Below the pieces are notes generated by a model. That model searched no databases, was not told the origin of the DNA, and worked only from the letters and a program-made list of their open reading frames with translations. A DNA stretch of 64,000 nt from Berberis thunbergii (lineage: Eukaryota; Streptophyta; Magnoliopsida; Ranunculales; Berberidaceae). The translations under genes and the position numbers were made by a program. Below, piece by piece: positions 45,901-57,835 of the stretch (positions within the stretch are counted from its first letter, which is position 1; every line of letters begins with the position of its first letter). The stretch is taken from contig QNQO01000452.1 of the NCBI GenBank assembly GCA_003290165.1, forward strand, positions 62,001 to 126,000, written 5' to 3'.

Positions 45901-47118
45901 ATTGAAGAGAAAGAGGGTATTCGAATCATGATCAGGATTGGACGAAGAAACTATGTTCTGAAAGTTAGTTATTGAGGATGTTGCCAACAAAGCTCGGGTC
46001 AGAGTGCCAAGAGTTACTCTACATTTTTAGGCGAAGAATGAGATTTTTCTTACGATGGAACAAGGATGCTAAATGAAAGAATTTAGTATTCTTATCCCCC
46101 TCAGAGAGCCAGGTTTTCCCTGATTTGTTTCTCCATAACAGTTCTTCTCTAACATACAATTTTGAGAGGCAGTCCTTTAGGGAAGCAAAGGCAAAAGCAT
46201 TGTCTTTGGAAAAAGAAAGGTTTTGAAGGTTATCTAAAGCCTTTTGGGTTTCTGAGATAAAAAGTTGAATATTCTGAAAAACACTTTTGTTTCAACGGGA
46301 TATGCCATGGCTGAGTTTCTTGACCTTACGGGTGAAATTTAGAGCCGGAGAAATGTGTTGTCTTTGGTTCCAGGAAGAGTTAACTAAATGGCGGCAGTTG
46401 GGATCTCTAATCCACATGTGAAAAAATCAAAAAGGTTTGGGACCACTATGAGCTTGGAAGATAAGTTGAAGAGACAAAGCTCTGTGGTCAGAGGCCGCTG
46501 TGTGAATAGTGCGGGCATTAGCCGAAAAAAAAAGGTTTAATCAATCAGTGGTGGCTAGGATTCGGTCTAGTTTAGCTTTGATTCAGTTCTTTTCTTTTCT
46601 TTTATTGTTCTAGGTAAACTGAGAGCCATTTAGAGGAAGATCAATCAAGTGGTCATTGTTAATTAAGTTACGGAGTAGGGACAAGACTGAAGAGGGAAGA
46701 GTTCTTCCTCCCAATTTTTCTCTTGGGTGCAAGATAACATTGAGATCACATGTAACATAGTTGCCCAAAACGGAACTCTAAGAGCAAGATTCGATTCACC
46801 GTAAACAAATAAAATGGACCAAGGTGAAGAAATAAGATAATCTTCAATGAAGCAGTTAAAATAATATTTACAAGAAGAGAGGATTGTGAGATAAATACCT
46901 TCTTTCCAGAAAAGTGCTAGTTCACCTAATTGACCTATAGTTGGTACTGTAGCTCCATGTTTGTATCCTAGTCTTCGGCGGAGGTGATTTATTTTGGCAA
47001 CAATAGCTTTGGTTTCAGATAAAAACAAGATGTCTGGATTGGACTGGTGGGAGAGAGCCGTTAGACTTCGGATTGCACGGGTGGACCCTATTCCACGTGC
47101 GTTCCATGCAAGAATCAT
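42902..47118 (-). pseudogene. LINE ORF2 remnant (EN-RT-RNase H)
   Basis: The endonuclease starts MILAWNARGIGSTRAIRSLT with PDILFLSETKA. RT has VFAMGSHKAPGPDGFHAFLF, KFRPIGLRNVIYKVI and a well-kept core 45431-44901 with IDMAKAYDRVEWMFLIQIL, GLRQGSQLSPYPFIFV and LLYADDLMIFC, in which the YADD active site is intact. 44904-44665 has WKYKVLSQAGRTTMIKVVLN. An RNase H-like tail (43395-42902) has VTYDANFFAS, ECQAAEAALI and NRELNYEAHHLA. Frames are broken between these parts, so no complete enzyme results. Confidence 0.8.
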
Positions 47119-47469
47119 GGTATGCTTGGCGACCTAAGTTCAGCGGTCGCCAGTATTGTGACAGATTGAGATCTGGAGAAAGGAGTATGTTTGGATGCTA
47201 CCTCAAGTGACTTATTCTCATGTTTGCCTTTTTTCAAGAAAGTGAAGTCACTGGCTGTCACATGTGTCCACATTAAGGCAATCATTCGAATAGTGAATAA
47301 AGCAGTCAAGTGTGCCAGCCATCATAATGCTGGGAGCTTTCACTAATTGAGATCTGATAGACTTCTTAGTGGCTACAAACTGTTTGCTGAAAATTGAGTT
47401 TAGGACATCCGTTTGTTCCAGGTGAGGGAAAATTGACTTTAAAATCATTAAATACATCACAAGACATAC

Positions 47470-48380
47470 TATTGGAAATATGGATTTTTAAAATAAAAGA
47501 AAATGGGTGTGTATCAGGTTTCGATCTCTGGATCTCTCTCTTTAATTTTAGTCCCACATCTTCTATACAACTCATAGTGGAAGAGTTTATAAGGAGATTA
47601 TTTGAACTTGGGTTTGGACCCCTTGGGGTACCACACTTTTAGAGAGACTGGTCGGGTCGGGTCATTTAGAGAGCAACCCATTCTTTTTGCTGAAAATTTA
47701 TTTAAATAAAAAATAAATAAATAAATTTTTGTATTACTGCAGAGAGACTGAATCTAGATGGGATGTTGTATTTGTTGTCCTCTCTCTCACGTTCACCATG
47801 TTTTCCACGTTTTTTAAGTGTGATTTCCACGTTTGGATTTTCCCCATGTTTTCCATGCATTTGTTGTGCCAATGAATCTAGCCGAGGTTTTGTTTTGTCA
47901 ATGCACTTATCCGATTTTTTGTATTTGAACGAATCTGTATTCTCCCTATAAATACAACACAAAGTTAGAGTTTACAAATATAAGAAAAAGAAAAAGTATT
48001 TTGCAAACAAGAGCATTTCTTTTAGCAATTAGAGAGAACAAGAATTTTCCCTTTTGCAATCAGTTATTTCACTTAGTATTTCAATAAAAGAAGTGCCTTT
48101 CATTTTGTTAAATTATATGCTTTGTATTCATGATTCCGAGCAAATAAGGGATTAAGGGTGGATAGTATTTCGTTCATCAACAGTGCAATTGTTTGAACGA
48201 GACAAAGAAGATTATAGGCTGTTTATCTTGGGGACGGCGAGGCTACTAGACTGCTTGCACACTTTTGGGCAGAGCCGCAAAACGTCTTAAAGAGAGCGAC
48301 CTAGTCCGCGACTCAACCCAAGAACAATTGGTACCTTCGTTCCTATCTTTTAATTTGAATTTCTTACAGCATTTACGACA
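47470..48380 (+). repeat. 5' LTR of copia element
   Basis: 911 bp, starting TATTGGAAAT (usual TG worn to TA). TATAAATACAACAC near 47947 is a promoter TATA box. It is about 245 bp longer than the 3' LTR because it keeps a segment (about 48122-48365) that the other lacks. Confidence 0.8.
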
Positions 48381-49721
48381 ATTTTAAGACGTTTTATTTC
48401 TGCCATGACAAATGCCTTCTTTCATAATTTTCTATAAGATCGAAAGAATGATCCCTTCAATGATATTTAGTATTCTCCATAATACAACTTACGGAAATAA
48501 AGATAGGACATGGAACAAGTAATGAAAATAATGGTAGAAATGATACAACCTTTGTCAATTGCAGAACTTGACAATGTTTTGATCCACTCTTATTCGAAGC
48601 TTGATTTGTGCAAGCTATCTTCACAGATTAGGTTGTAATGATACCCTTTGTCTCTAGGGAGATTTTGGTTTGATTACCTGTGTGTAAGTGTGATTATTTA
48701 ATACTGTTGGGTTTTGTGAGGATAACTTTTTTAGCTAAGTTATTGTTTTGAGTCTGTCAATTTAATTGGAACCCATTAGCCTAATAAACTTTGTACTAAG
48801 GATTGGAGTTTAGTTTTGTTTGCTTTATGTATCTTTGTTACCTTGTGTGGTAGCTCTTGTTGTGAAATTGGGTTGGGAGCGGTTTTCTCAATTTATTTAT
48901 CATTCATTCTATAAATTGGTTATGGTAGAATCTATGCAATGACACAACCCATGGTAACATTTGGAAAGAGGGTTATATTTGTTTGGATTTATTGAATAAG
49001 ATCCACATGATTTAGAGCTTTACAACTACAAGCTGTACAACTTCAGATACTTTTATCTATAATGGTGGTTTTTCAATGTTGTGTACTTTTAATATTTGGG
49101 ATTGACCTTTATCTCTGTCAGGAAGTGAAATCAAATTAGTTATCATTATGATTAACGTAATTAGGGATTGACATACATGTACACTTGTTGACAAATGAAA
49201 ATTTTAGTCTAAACTCTAAACCCATGGATGACTAACTAGAGGAGATTGTGTATAAATAGAACACCTCTTTGTAATTTCAAACATTGGATAAATGTTTTTC
49301 ATCCTTGTGTATGTGATGCTGAAGTCAAAATGAGCCACACATGAGGGTTTATCATTAAATTCAAATGGCTTTTTAGAGCTTTTTCTTTCAGCAGTGGCAG
49401 CCCACTTGCATCTAAAACATACCCAATAAATGTTTTTCGGATTGAAGGGCCACCCACATCTGCATTGAGACATCTTCATATCTTCTTCACTTAGTATTCA
49501 ATGTTTTATTTTTTGGTTGTGAATATTTTTTACAAATTTTCAATTTTTAGGGGAGGAAAGAAAGGTATAAGCTTTATCATTTGACATTGAATCAGTAAAC
49601 CTTGGTGCGCCATATACTCGACTTTAGTGAGTGTAAACTTCTCAATCCACTCTTGAAATCTTTAGTCGGATGGTTGCTTAAGCGTGTGTTAAAAGCTAGA
49701 AAACTTTGGGTAATTTAGCTT
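48381..49721. other. copia internal region without recognised genes
   Basis: AT-rich sequence where gag and integrase would be expected. A minus-strand frame at 49479-49216 has MSQCRCGWPFNPKNIYWVCF and RCKWAATAERK, a Cys-rich start that may be chance or a captured fragment. I do not assign it. Confidence 0.3.
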
Positions 49722-50640
49722 ATGTTAGGATTCCTGATCCTAAAAGGAATAAGCTTGCCAGTAGGGCATATGAATGTGTATTCATACGATATAATAAATT
49801 TCCATTTATTTCGAGGAATAGTGAGGATTATTTCGAGGAATAGTGGGGGTATATCCTCAAATAACGTGTCTTTGATCAGGATAAATGAAATTGATAAAGC
49901 CACTGAATCTGAGCCTAGGAGAAGTAAACGGAAACACACTTCTACAAACGTTTGCCCCGATTACTATATCTTTTCAGTCGAGGAGGATTCCTTTAGCTTT
50001 CAAAAAGCCTCATCCTTTATAGATGCCAATTTTTGGGAAAAAGCTATTGATAATGAAACGTACTCTCTTGAGTCTAATAGAACCTGACATTTAGTTGACT
50101 TGCCACCAGGTTGCAAGACAATAGGATGTAAATGTGTATTTAAGAAGAAATTGAAATCTGATGGTTTCTCCTGTTACCCGGATTACATTATCAGAAGTTT
50201 CCCGCTGTCCTTGAAGGATATAGGGATGCTGATTGGAACACCCTCTCAAATGACTCCAAAGCCACCAGTGGCTATATTTTCAATATAGCTGGTGGAATTG
50301 TTTCTTGGAAATTGAAGAAAAAAACCATTCTAGCACAGTCCACGATGGAGTCAGAAATGATAGCACTAGCCATGGCTAGTGAAGAAGCAGATTGGCTAAG
50401 AAACCTGCTAGCAGAGATCCCTTTTTGGGAAAGACCGATTCCAGCTGTCTTGATCCATTGCGATAGTACCGTGGCTATTGCAAAAATACAGAACCGTTAT
50501 TATAATGGCAAGAGACGACAAATACGTCGTAAGCACAGTACATTTATAGAGTTTTCTATCTACTGGTGCTATGAGAGTGAATCATGTACGAACTGATGCG
50601 AGCTTGGCTGATCCTTTGACGAAAGGATTATCTAGAGAGA
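49722..50640 (+). pseudogene. copia RT/RNase H remnant
   Basis: RRSKRKHTSTNVCPDYYIFS and EKAIDNETYSLESNRT, then LVDLPPGCKTIGCKCVFKKK, are the start of a copia reverse transcriptase. The frame then jumps to the RNase H tail: [48 protein letters not shown] and LADPLTKGL. The missing middle shows an internal deletion. Stops and shifts are present. Confidence 0.8.
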
Positions 50641-51230
50641 AAGTTTTCAAAACCTCGAAAGGAATAAGACTAATGTTCTTAGATTGATGAGTTATTCATG
50701 ATGGTAACCCAAGCTATAGACTGAAGATCCCAAGAAATAGGTTCAATGGGTAATAACAAGTCTTGAATGATATGATCTGAATCATGTTGACAAAATAGCA
50801 ATCTCATTCCTAGATTAAAACATGAATTCCTGAAAGCGATAGTAGGATGAGTTAAAAACTCTTAATGAGGTCTATACTCTATGTGGAGTGGAGTACCTAA
50901 CTACAGGAGTACTCTTTATAGACTCACCTAAGTGATTGTGGAAGTTTGGCCGCTTCCTATGAAATTTGTGGGCAAAATTCCTAGAGCCTTCACTATATTG
51001 GGATATACGTGCATGGCCGTAAGGCACAAGCTTTTTAGACTTCACCCTGGTAAGGTTGTGCGTGTAATGTTTGTTAGAGATAGAGTTCAAAACTACGAGT
51101 TACTCTAGTATAATCTAAAACATGAATACTACGCAAGAGTTCAAGTCGAAAGACACTTTTGTTTATGCACAATCTTATATTTTTTTAGATTGCTCGATCA
51201 AAATTGTTTTTAAAAATCCAAGTGGGGGAT

Positions 51231-51887
51231 TGTTGAAAATATGACTTTTTAAAATAAAAGAAAATGGGTGTGTATCAGGTTTCGATCTCTGGATCTCTCT
51301 CTCTAATTTTAGTCTCACATCTTCTATACAACTTATAGTAGAAGAGTTTATAAATAGATTGTTTGGACTTGGGTTTGGACCCCTTGGGGGTATCACACTT
51401 TTGTCGGGTCGGGTCAATTAGAGAGCAATCCATTCTTTTTGCTAAAAATTTATTTAAATAAAAAAAATTGTATTACTGCAGAGAGAGTGAATCTAGACGG
51501 GATTTTGTATTTGTTGTCCTCTCTCTCATGTTCGCCATGTTTTCCCCCGTTTTTTAAGTGCGATTTTCATGTTTGGATTTTTCACACGTTTTCCATGCAT
51601 TTGTTGTGCCAATGAATCTAGCCGAGGTTTTGTTTTGTCAATGCACTTATCTGATTTTTCATATTTGAACGAATCTGTATTCTTCCTATAAATACAACAC
51701 AAAGTTAGAGTTTACAAATACAAAAAAAAAAAAAAGTATTTTGCAAACAAGAGCATTTCGTTTAACAATTAGAGAGAACACGAATTTTCCCTTTTGCAAT
51801 CAATTATTTCACTTAGTATTTCAATAAAAGAAGTGTCTTTCGTTTTGTTAAATTGTATGCTTTGAATTTCTTACAGCATTTACAACA
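51231..51887 (+). repeat. 3' LTR of copia element
   Basis: 657 bp, TGTTGAAAAT to TTTACAACA. It matches the 5' LTR except for the missing segment, whose loss joins ATGCTTTG to AATTTCTTACAGC at short shared bases. Confidence 0.8.
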
Positions 51888-52035
51888 CATACCGTTCGAG
51901 AAACACTGGCTCTTGTTCCCATTATTAACGACAAGTAGGTAACTAACGAGATGACGGTCGTTATATAACAACCGTCATCCTAACCATAGAAGCTGTCATC
52001 TTATAATATCCTGTTAACTTGAGTTTCATTAACTG

Positions 52036-52440
52036 CTAGTGGTTGGGAGAGTTACAGAGCACACCATTAGCTTCAACGGGAGAGAGCACCGGAGCCGGAT
52101 CAGGTCGGATCGAGACAGCCGACGGTGAGCCGGACCAAGACGGAGATAGCTCAGACGAGTCAGATTGAGGCTTTTCAGCCCTTCGGATGGAAAAGCTGCA
52201 GATCACCTCATTAAAATCAAAGGGGTTGTGCACCGGAGCTGGATCAGGAAAGATGAAGACTGTCGTAGGTGTGCCAGACCAAGACTGTCGTAGGTTTGCA
52301 TGACTTAAGTATGTGAGGTGCAAAAGAATGAGATGTTTCTGTAACAGACTCCTCCTTAATAGAGATGCGTTTGTCGAGGTGTAGGTCCATTCGGGCTTTT
52401 TCTTGGTGCAACGTTCTTTTTCTTTATGAATAACACGCAT
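52036..52440 (-). pseudogene. LINE ORF1 5' remnant
   Basis: 134 open residues with SWSGTPTTVFIFPDPAPVHN and a second similar block SWSGSPSAVSIRPDPAPVLS, so a short internal duplication is visible. The copia target duplication CATAC joins this part to 47469 and lower, which places both halves in one LINE. Confidence 0.45.
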
Positions 52441-53600
52441 CAGACCTGGATTGGGGCTTTGATTTGTCTGGGTCTAAATTCGGATCCTGCTTATGCCTCC
52501 TTAGTAGTGGGCTTAGTCTGAGCTTCTATAATTTGCCTCAACCATTCTGGGCTTTATGAGTTGGCCCAATGGATCAGACGTTGTATTCTCGTGATGAGAT
52601 TTTATGCTATGTGTACGGTCGCAATGATATGTCTTTTTTATGTATCATCAACTATTCCCCCTTAGTTAGTAGGTATGTTTGTGTATCCACTAAATGTGTG
52701 GCGGTTGACATTTTGATTGTGTTTTTGCACTGAACTTGATGCCTAATAACTTTTATTTTCTTGATAGTCTTGATTATTTCGTTGTTTGTTCATTTTTGCG
52801 CATATTTTCAATCCGCCATTATGTCTCATATGTCGCTCTGTGAGCGGTCTCTTCGTTTTTCAGTTGCTTCAGAGGTGTTGTGGCTATTCTCCTTCTTTCT
52901 TTACGCCATTTTTAGTGTTATTTCTTTTCTTCTACTGCATCTTTTTCCTCGTTCGTTATTCCCTGTTTATGATGCTCGTTGGCGACATGTTGGTTGGTGA
53001 TCAGTTTTCCACTTGTGAAGCTCATTTTTTCACCAAACAAAGCCTCCCAGGCTACCCTGGATAATGCCCGTTCCAACTATTCTTTGTCTGAGGATCTTGA
53101 AATCATCGTTGTTGTCCGAAGAAAGGATACATCGCCCTTTATCCTTACATGTTCTAAGTCGATCTCCAGTTCTCTGTTCCGGAGCTACTTTGGTCATATC
53201 TGGACTTCTTGGGTATTCCTCTTGCTAAAATGGGGCCTAATGGCTGGAGGGTTAAGGTTGCCACATATGCTGGGGCCATTATCTCTGGTATCTCTTTAAC
53301 CTCTCAAATCTTGCATTTCTTGGTGGGTTCAACGTGAGGCCCAACCATACATGTTTTATGTATTCTCCTGCGTGTTTAGTAATCTTAATGACGACATCAG
53401 GGGCTGGTCGGGGATTGGTTCTATGTATCTGTCGGTTCTGGCCACTTCAATTTGTGTGGTCTTCCGATAGTAAGGTCTTTCCGAGTTCCTCTTAAGCATC
53501 GAAATATGAAATTGATTGTTGAGGAAAAGATTATCATTGAGTCCCATTAAATTCCTATATAACTAATGATATGGTGAGACGCAGTGGTCTATACATCATG
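52441..53600 (-). mobile_element. Fragment of a second Tat-like element (LTR end and antisense ORF)
   Basis: TTTTTATGTATCATCA followed by ACTATTCCCCC (about 52636-52665) matches the LTR end and polypurine tract of the element at 31295-42691. After it, plus-strand frames read PNGWRVKVATYAG and DWFYVSVGSGHFNLCGLP (about 53230-53470, broken by stops). These resemble the same kind of antisense additional ORF. The 5' LTR part, pol and satellite are absent. Limits are approximate. Confidence 0.5.
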
Positions 53601-54630
53601 AATGAGACCAAAAGGGCTTTGTTGACTGAGAGGTAGGCTGTGGAGATCGCTGTCCGTGTTGCTGATGATGAAGTGGTCTTTGATCGAAAAGTGAGCAATA
53701 ATGTTACCAATCAAAATGCTCCTATCCATACTGCTATCGGTCCTTCTAGAAATAGGAAAGTAGCGAGGCTTGTTAGTCTGTCGAAGTTGTTGCTTCTGTC
53801 TTCGATACACATTTCTGCTACTGTCATCCTATGCGTATGTTGTCCCGTAGTAGCCCAACATTCTGAACCGTACAGCATGACTGGTCGAATAATTGTCTTA
53901 TAGCATTTCCCTTTTAGCCTTGCAGGATCCTTCTATCGCATAATACTCCTGACGCCATTCTCCATTTCAACCAACCAACTTTAATCCTATGGTCTACATC
54001 TTCTCCAATAGCCCATTCTTTTGAATTATAGATCTAAGATATCGAAAAGCCTCACACTCTAGGACCTCTACACCTTCGATCTCAATTGCATTACTTCTCC
54101 CTCGTGGTTCACAACCAAAGTTGCACACTCGATACTCCGTCTTCAAACGACTAATTCTAAAACCTTTACTCTCTAAAGCCTCCCGCCACTTAACTAATTT
54201 CTGACCTAAACCTGCACTAGTCTCATCCATTAAGACAATATCATCTGCAAATAACATGCCCCAAGGTACATCTTATTGCAGATGTCTTGTTAACTCATCC
54301 ATGACCAAAGCAAAGAGATATGGACTTAACGCCGACCCTTGATGTAGTCCTACTGACACTGAAAATTCGCTGGACATCCCATCTACTGAGCGAACACTTG
54401 TTACAACCCCTTCATACATATCATTAATGATATCGACATAACATTGAGACACTTTCTTCCTTTCAAGCACCCACCGAATTAACTCCCTGTGGACCCTATC
54501 ATATGCTTTCTCCAGATCAATAAAAATCATATGCAAACTCTTATGTGCCTCTCAATATTTTTCTATAGTTTGCATAAGCAAGAAGATGGTCTCCTTAGTA
54601 GACCTACCCGACATAAATCCAAATTAATTC
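53600..54630 (-). pseudogene. RTE-type LINE reverse transcriptase fragment
   Basis: 54536-54273 has MIFIDLEKAYDRVHRELIRW and VGLHQGSALSPYLFALVMDE; 54257-53994 has MLFADDIVLMDETSAGLGQK, with the FADD active site, and ALESKGFRISRLKTEY. Further down the minus strand, IIRPVMLYGSECWATT and RMTVAEMCI continue the same protein to about 53770. These motifs fit the RTE/BovB-like clade. The first and last parts are missing and frames are shifted, so it is a dead fragment. Confidence 0.8.
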
Positions 54631-55429
54631 AGGGATGATTTTTAAAAAAGTTGTACAAACGGATGTTCAGGGATGATTCCATATTATCAATCCTCGACGG
54701 GCATGGACTGATTTACCCAAATTTACCTCGTTGCCATCCCTATTCATTATGCTTTCACTATTGTTTTAATTATAATGTGATTATCCCACTATTATATGGT
54801 GTCTTCGATTTTCATTTTTCATAGAAAACTTAAAAATAGTGAAAACACATTGGAGGATGGTGGAGAGTGAACAAGAAAGTTATGACTTTTGACCATATAT
54901 CTTCTATTAAAATAAGTGAAAAAACCCTTTTTGGGGGAGTGTATTTCTCCATGGAAAAGCTCAACAGATAAAAAAATATTTTTAGCGTCATGCATAAGAT
55001 GAATACTTTTCTCGCTTACTATCTAATCTCCACATTTTCATAATTAAAAAAAAAACACACACACAAACCTAGATTAATTATACAATTCGCCTACACCAAG
55101 CTTTAAAGCAAGTTGTGCAAGCATACACTAGAGTATAGCAAAGAGAAAGAGGCTACATACTGTTTGTGTTGCTACCTTTTCAGATCTGAGAGTAAAGAGC
55201 ATGTGAGTAGTTGTGACGTTTTGTCGTTAAAGGATTTGCCAATTGAAAGAAAAATGATAAGTTTCAAACACATGTTGGAAAGCCAACATTGATCACAATA
55301 AGCTTTGAGGGTAATTGTGAAACTTTAATGAATACACAACAACATCACCGAACCATTGTGAATAAGCAAACAAATGAAACTTGAAGTTATTACAAGGTTC
55401 GTTTAAATACTTATATTGCTTGTGTTTGA
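54631..55429. other. Intergenic, no gene seen
   Basis: AT-rich. A sequence near 54700-54727 ending GTTGCCATCCCTA resembles the end of the GGCGGAT-type hAT elements but has no partner end that I can fix. Confidence 0.3.
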
Positions 55430-56600
55430 TTCTTACTCCGACAAGGATTGGCTTTTTGTGGTCATGATGAATCTTGTGATTCAAACAACTTCGTGAATTT
55501 CTTGGAAATGTTACATTTTCTTTGTGACCACAATAAAAACGTCAAAGTAACTTTGGATAAATGTCCTGAGAATCTCAAATTAATAACACCGGAGATTAAA
55601 AAAGATATTGTAAATGCTTGTGCAACCGAAACAACAAATCTTATTATTTAAGACCTTGGAGATTATTTTATTTTTCAAGTTAGTTGATGAAGCTCGTGAT
55701 GTATCAATTAAAGAGTAAATGACTTCTGTGATCCTTATGTGGGTAAACGTGAACATGTGACTGAGAGACTTTTAGGTATTTTATATCTTTCTGACACTTA
55801 TGCTCTATCACTAAAGGCATCAATTGAAGTTTTATTTTCCAAGCACAAGTTAAGCATTTCAAGACTACATGGTCAAGGGTACGATGAGGCAAGCAATATG
55901 CAAGGTGGGTTCAACGGCCTTAAGCATTAATCTTAAAGAAGATTGGAAGTGCATTCTATGTTCATTGTTTTGCACATCAACTTCAATTAGAACTTATTGT
56001 CGTTGTAAAGAATGATGATTCCATTGTTTTATTATTCTCTTTGGTCATGAGTTTTGTGAATGTGGTTGGTGGATCATGTAAGCATCATGACATTATTTTA
56101 GTGGCACAATCTATTAATTCTCTAAAAGCACTTGAAAGTGTTAAACTTGCAAGTGGAAGTGATCAAATCAACACTCAACTCTTAAACGAGCCGATGATGC
56201 ACGTTGGGGCTCACATTACAATACGTTGATAAGCTTGATTATGTTGTTCAATTCTATCATTGATGTGCTTAAAATGCCTAACCTTGATGAATTTTATATT
56301 TCTAGGGAATGATAACGACGTAATGTTGAAAAGGTAACAAACATGCATCGTTATCGGGTTCAATTATTTAATATCGATATTGTTATTGATTTGCAACTTC
56401 AATAGCTCAACAACCGTTTCAATGAAGAGAATACTGAGTTGGTTTTATGTCTTTTGTGCTTAAGTCCAAATGATTCATTCTCGAATTTTGATAAGGGAAA
56501 ACTGATTTTTTTTGCTCAACTTTATCCAATGATTTCTCATAAGTACAACTCGATGCTCTTGATAATCAATTGGAGACATTTATCATTGATGTAAGGTCGA
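55430..56600 (+). pseudogene. hAT-family transposase remnant (DUF4371, ZMYM1-like)
   Basis: Plus-strand pieces read AFCGHDESCDSNNFVNFLEM, PENLKLITPEIKKDIVNACA, KREHVTERLLGILYLSD, LSISRLHGQGYDEASNMQGG and, later, VNVVGGSCKHHDII, TNMHRYRVQLF and LNNRFNEENTELVLCLLCLS. The order and motifs match the plant TTF-type zinc-finger/DUF4371 proteins derived from hAT transposases. Several stops and frameshifts break it, and the N-terminal zinc finger and C-terminal dimerisation domain are not seen. Element ends were not found. Confidence 0.75.
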
Positions 56601-57127
56601 ATAGTTTATGAAAATTGGGGAAATAGTTGCATATATATATGGTGTATCTTTGAAGGGATTGATAGTTTATGAAAATTGGGTGAATGAAATAGAAAGGCCT
56701 CAAGTTTTTTTACACCACCAAATCCCTTCTTCGAAACTATGCCCTACCTTTTTTTGGACCAGCTAAAATACACCAATAATAAAAGAGTCCTTTCTTCTCA
56801 ACAACCAACAGTGACAGCCCACTGTCGATCGCAGCACCCCTCCACTTCCATCTTTTATCTCCTTTTTTTCTCCTCCTTCCTCTTCTTCTCCTCTTTTTTA
56901 TTCTCCTTTGCCCTTGCGTGGAGCTCTGCGAGTGGGGAGCCCATCCTCACAGAGACGTGCGGAGAAGAAAAATCCCCATTCGCAGAGGTCCACGCAAGGG
57001 TGAAGGAGAAGAAAAGGACGTGGGGGCGATGGCAATAGCAGACACCGCTGTAAATGATTTTCAACATCCAATTGTGAGGACTAATAGGGTATGATTGCAG
57101 AAGCAGGAGCAGCTACAACTATACTCT
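56601..57127. repeat. Inverted repeat with CT/GA-rich arms
   Basis: Between about 56897 and 57015, CCCTTGCGTGGAGCTCTGCG and its near reverse complement CGCAGAGGTCCACGCAAGGG form arms of about 45 bases counting the CT-rich extension, around a loop of some 35 bases. It may be a MITE or hairpin locus. No target duplication was fixed, and the rest of the stretch shows nothing else. Confidence 0.5.
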
Positions 57128-57835
57128 CACTACAAAAAAATCATTACTAGCTACGGAAACTAGCATCGGTTTTTTAAAAACCGTCGCTATTTAATAGATA
57201 TGCGATGGCAAAAAACCGTCGCTACTGCTTCTGATACTGTTTCGGTACATAATTATAAAAAACCGTCGCTAAATATTTTGCGACGGCATAAAACTGTCAC
57301 TAATTCTTGTATTAGCAATGGTATCCTCGTCGTGGCTAATATCTGCTAATTAAATTTCATTAGCCACAGTAGGCTACCGTAGCTAATGTTTAAAAAGAAA
57401 AAAGATATATAAAAACATGTAGCGACAACACAAGAGCCGTCGCTAAGCTTTATAAATAAATTTCATTAGCCACGGTAGAATACCGTAGCTAATGGTTTTT
57501 TAAAATATATATATATAAACCCTATAGCGACGGCAACCAAGCCGTCGCTAAGGTTTACAAATAAATTTGATTAGCCACGGTAGAATACCGTAGCTAATGG
57601 TTTAAAAAAAACAAATATTAAAAACATGTAGCGACGGCACAAGAGTCGTCGCTAAGCTTTATAAATAAATTTCATTAGCCATGGTAGAATACCGTAGCTA
57701 AAGGTTTTTTTAAAAAAAAGAATATATATATAAACATGTAGCGACGTCACAAGAGCCATCGCTAAGCTTTATAAATAAATTTGATTAGCCACGGTAGAAT
57801 ACCGTAGCTAATGGTTATATATATATATATATTTA
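57128..57835. repeat. CACTA subterminal array with paired palindromes
   Basis: Four units of about 105 bp (from near 57420, 57524, 57629 and 57739) each contain two hairpins: GCGACGGC..GCCGTCGC and TAGCCACGGTAG..TACCGTAGCTA, separated by TTTATAAATAAATTT. Looser copies of ACCGTCGCTA lie at 57168-57300. An isolated pair of the same motifs recurs at 59400-59462. This is the expected binding region for the CACTA-encoded protein. Confidence 0.8.

Larger units (their letters stand above)
47470..51887 (+). mobile_element. Ty1/copia element, internally deleted
   Basis: LTRs at 47470-48380 and 51231-51887 and the perfect 5-bp duplication CATAC (47465-47469, 51888-51892). Just before the 3' LTR is AAGTGGGGGAT, a typical copia polypurine tract. 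Only the reverse transcriptase start and the RNase H end survive; gag, protease, integrase and most of RT are gone. No usual tRNA-Met primer site follows the 5' LTR. Confidence 0.85.
42868..52450 (-). mobile_element. L1-type LINE, split by a copia element
   Basis: On the minus strand: ORF1 remnant (52440-52036, interrupted, then 47469-47115), endonuclease (47118-46663), reverse transcriptase (45990-44665), zf-RVT region (about 44130-43860), RNase H (43395-42902), and an A-rich 3' end at about 42875-42866. The copia element 47470-51887 lies inside ORF1. A second-strand target duplication was not identified. Confidence 0.75.

Noticed and set aside
47394..47642. Frames across 47394-47642
   Set aside because: They run across the LINE/copia junction and do not match either element's proteins.
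54625..54730. Another hAT element ending GTTGCCATCCCTA
   Set aside because: Only one end is recognisable and no matching duplication was found.
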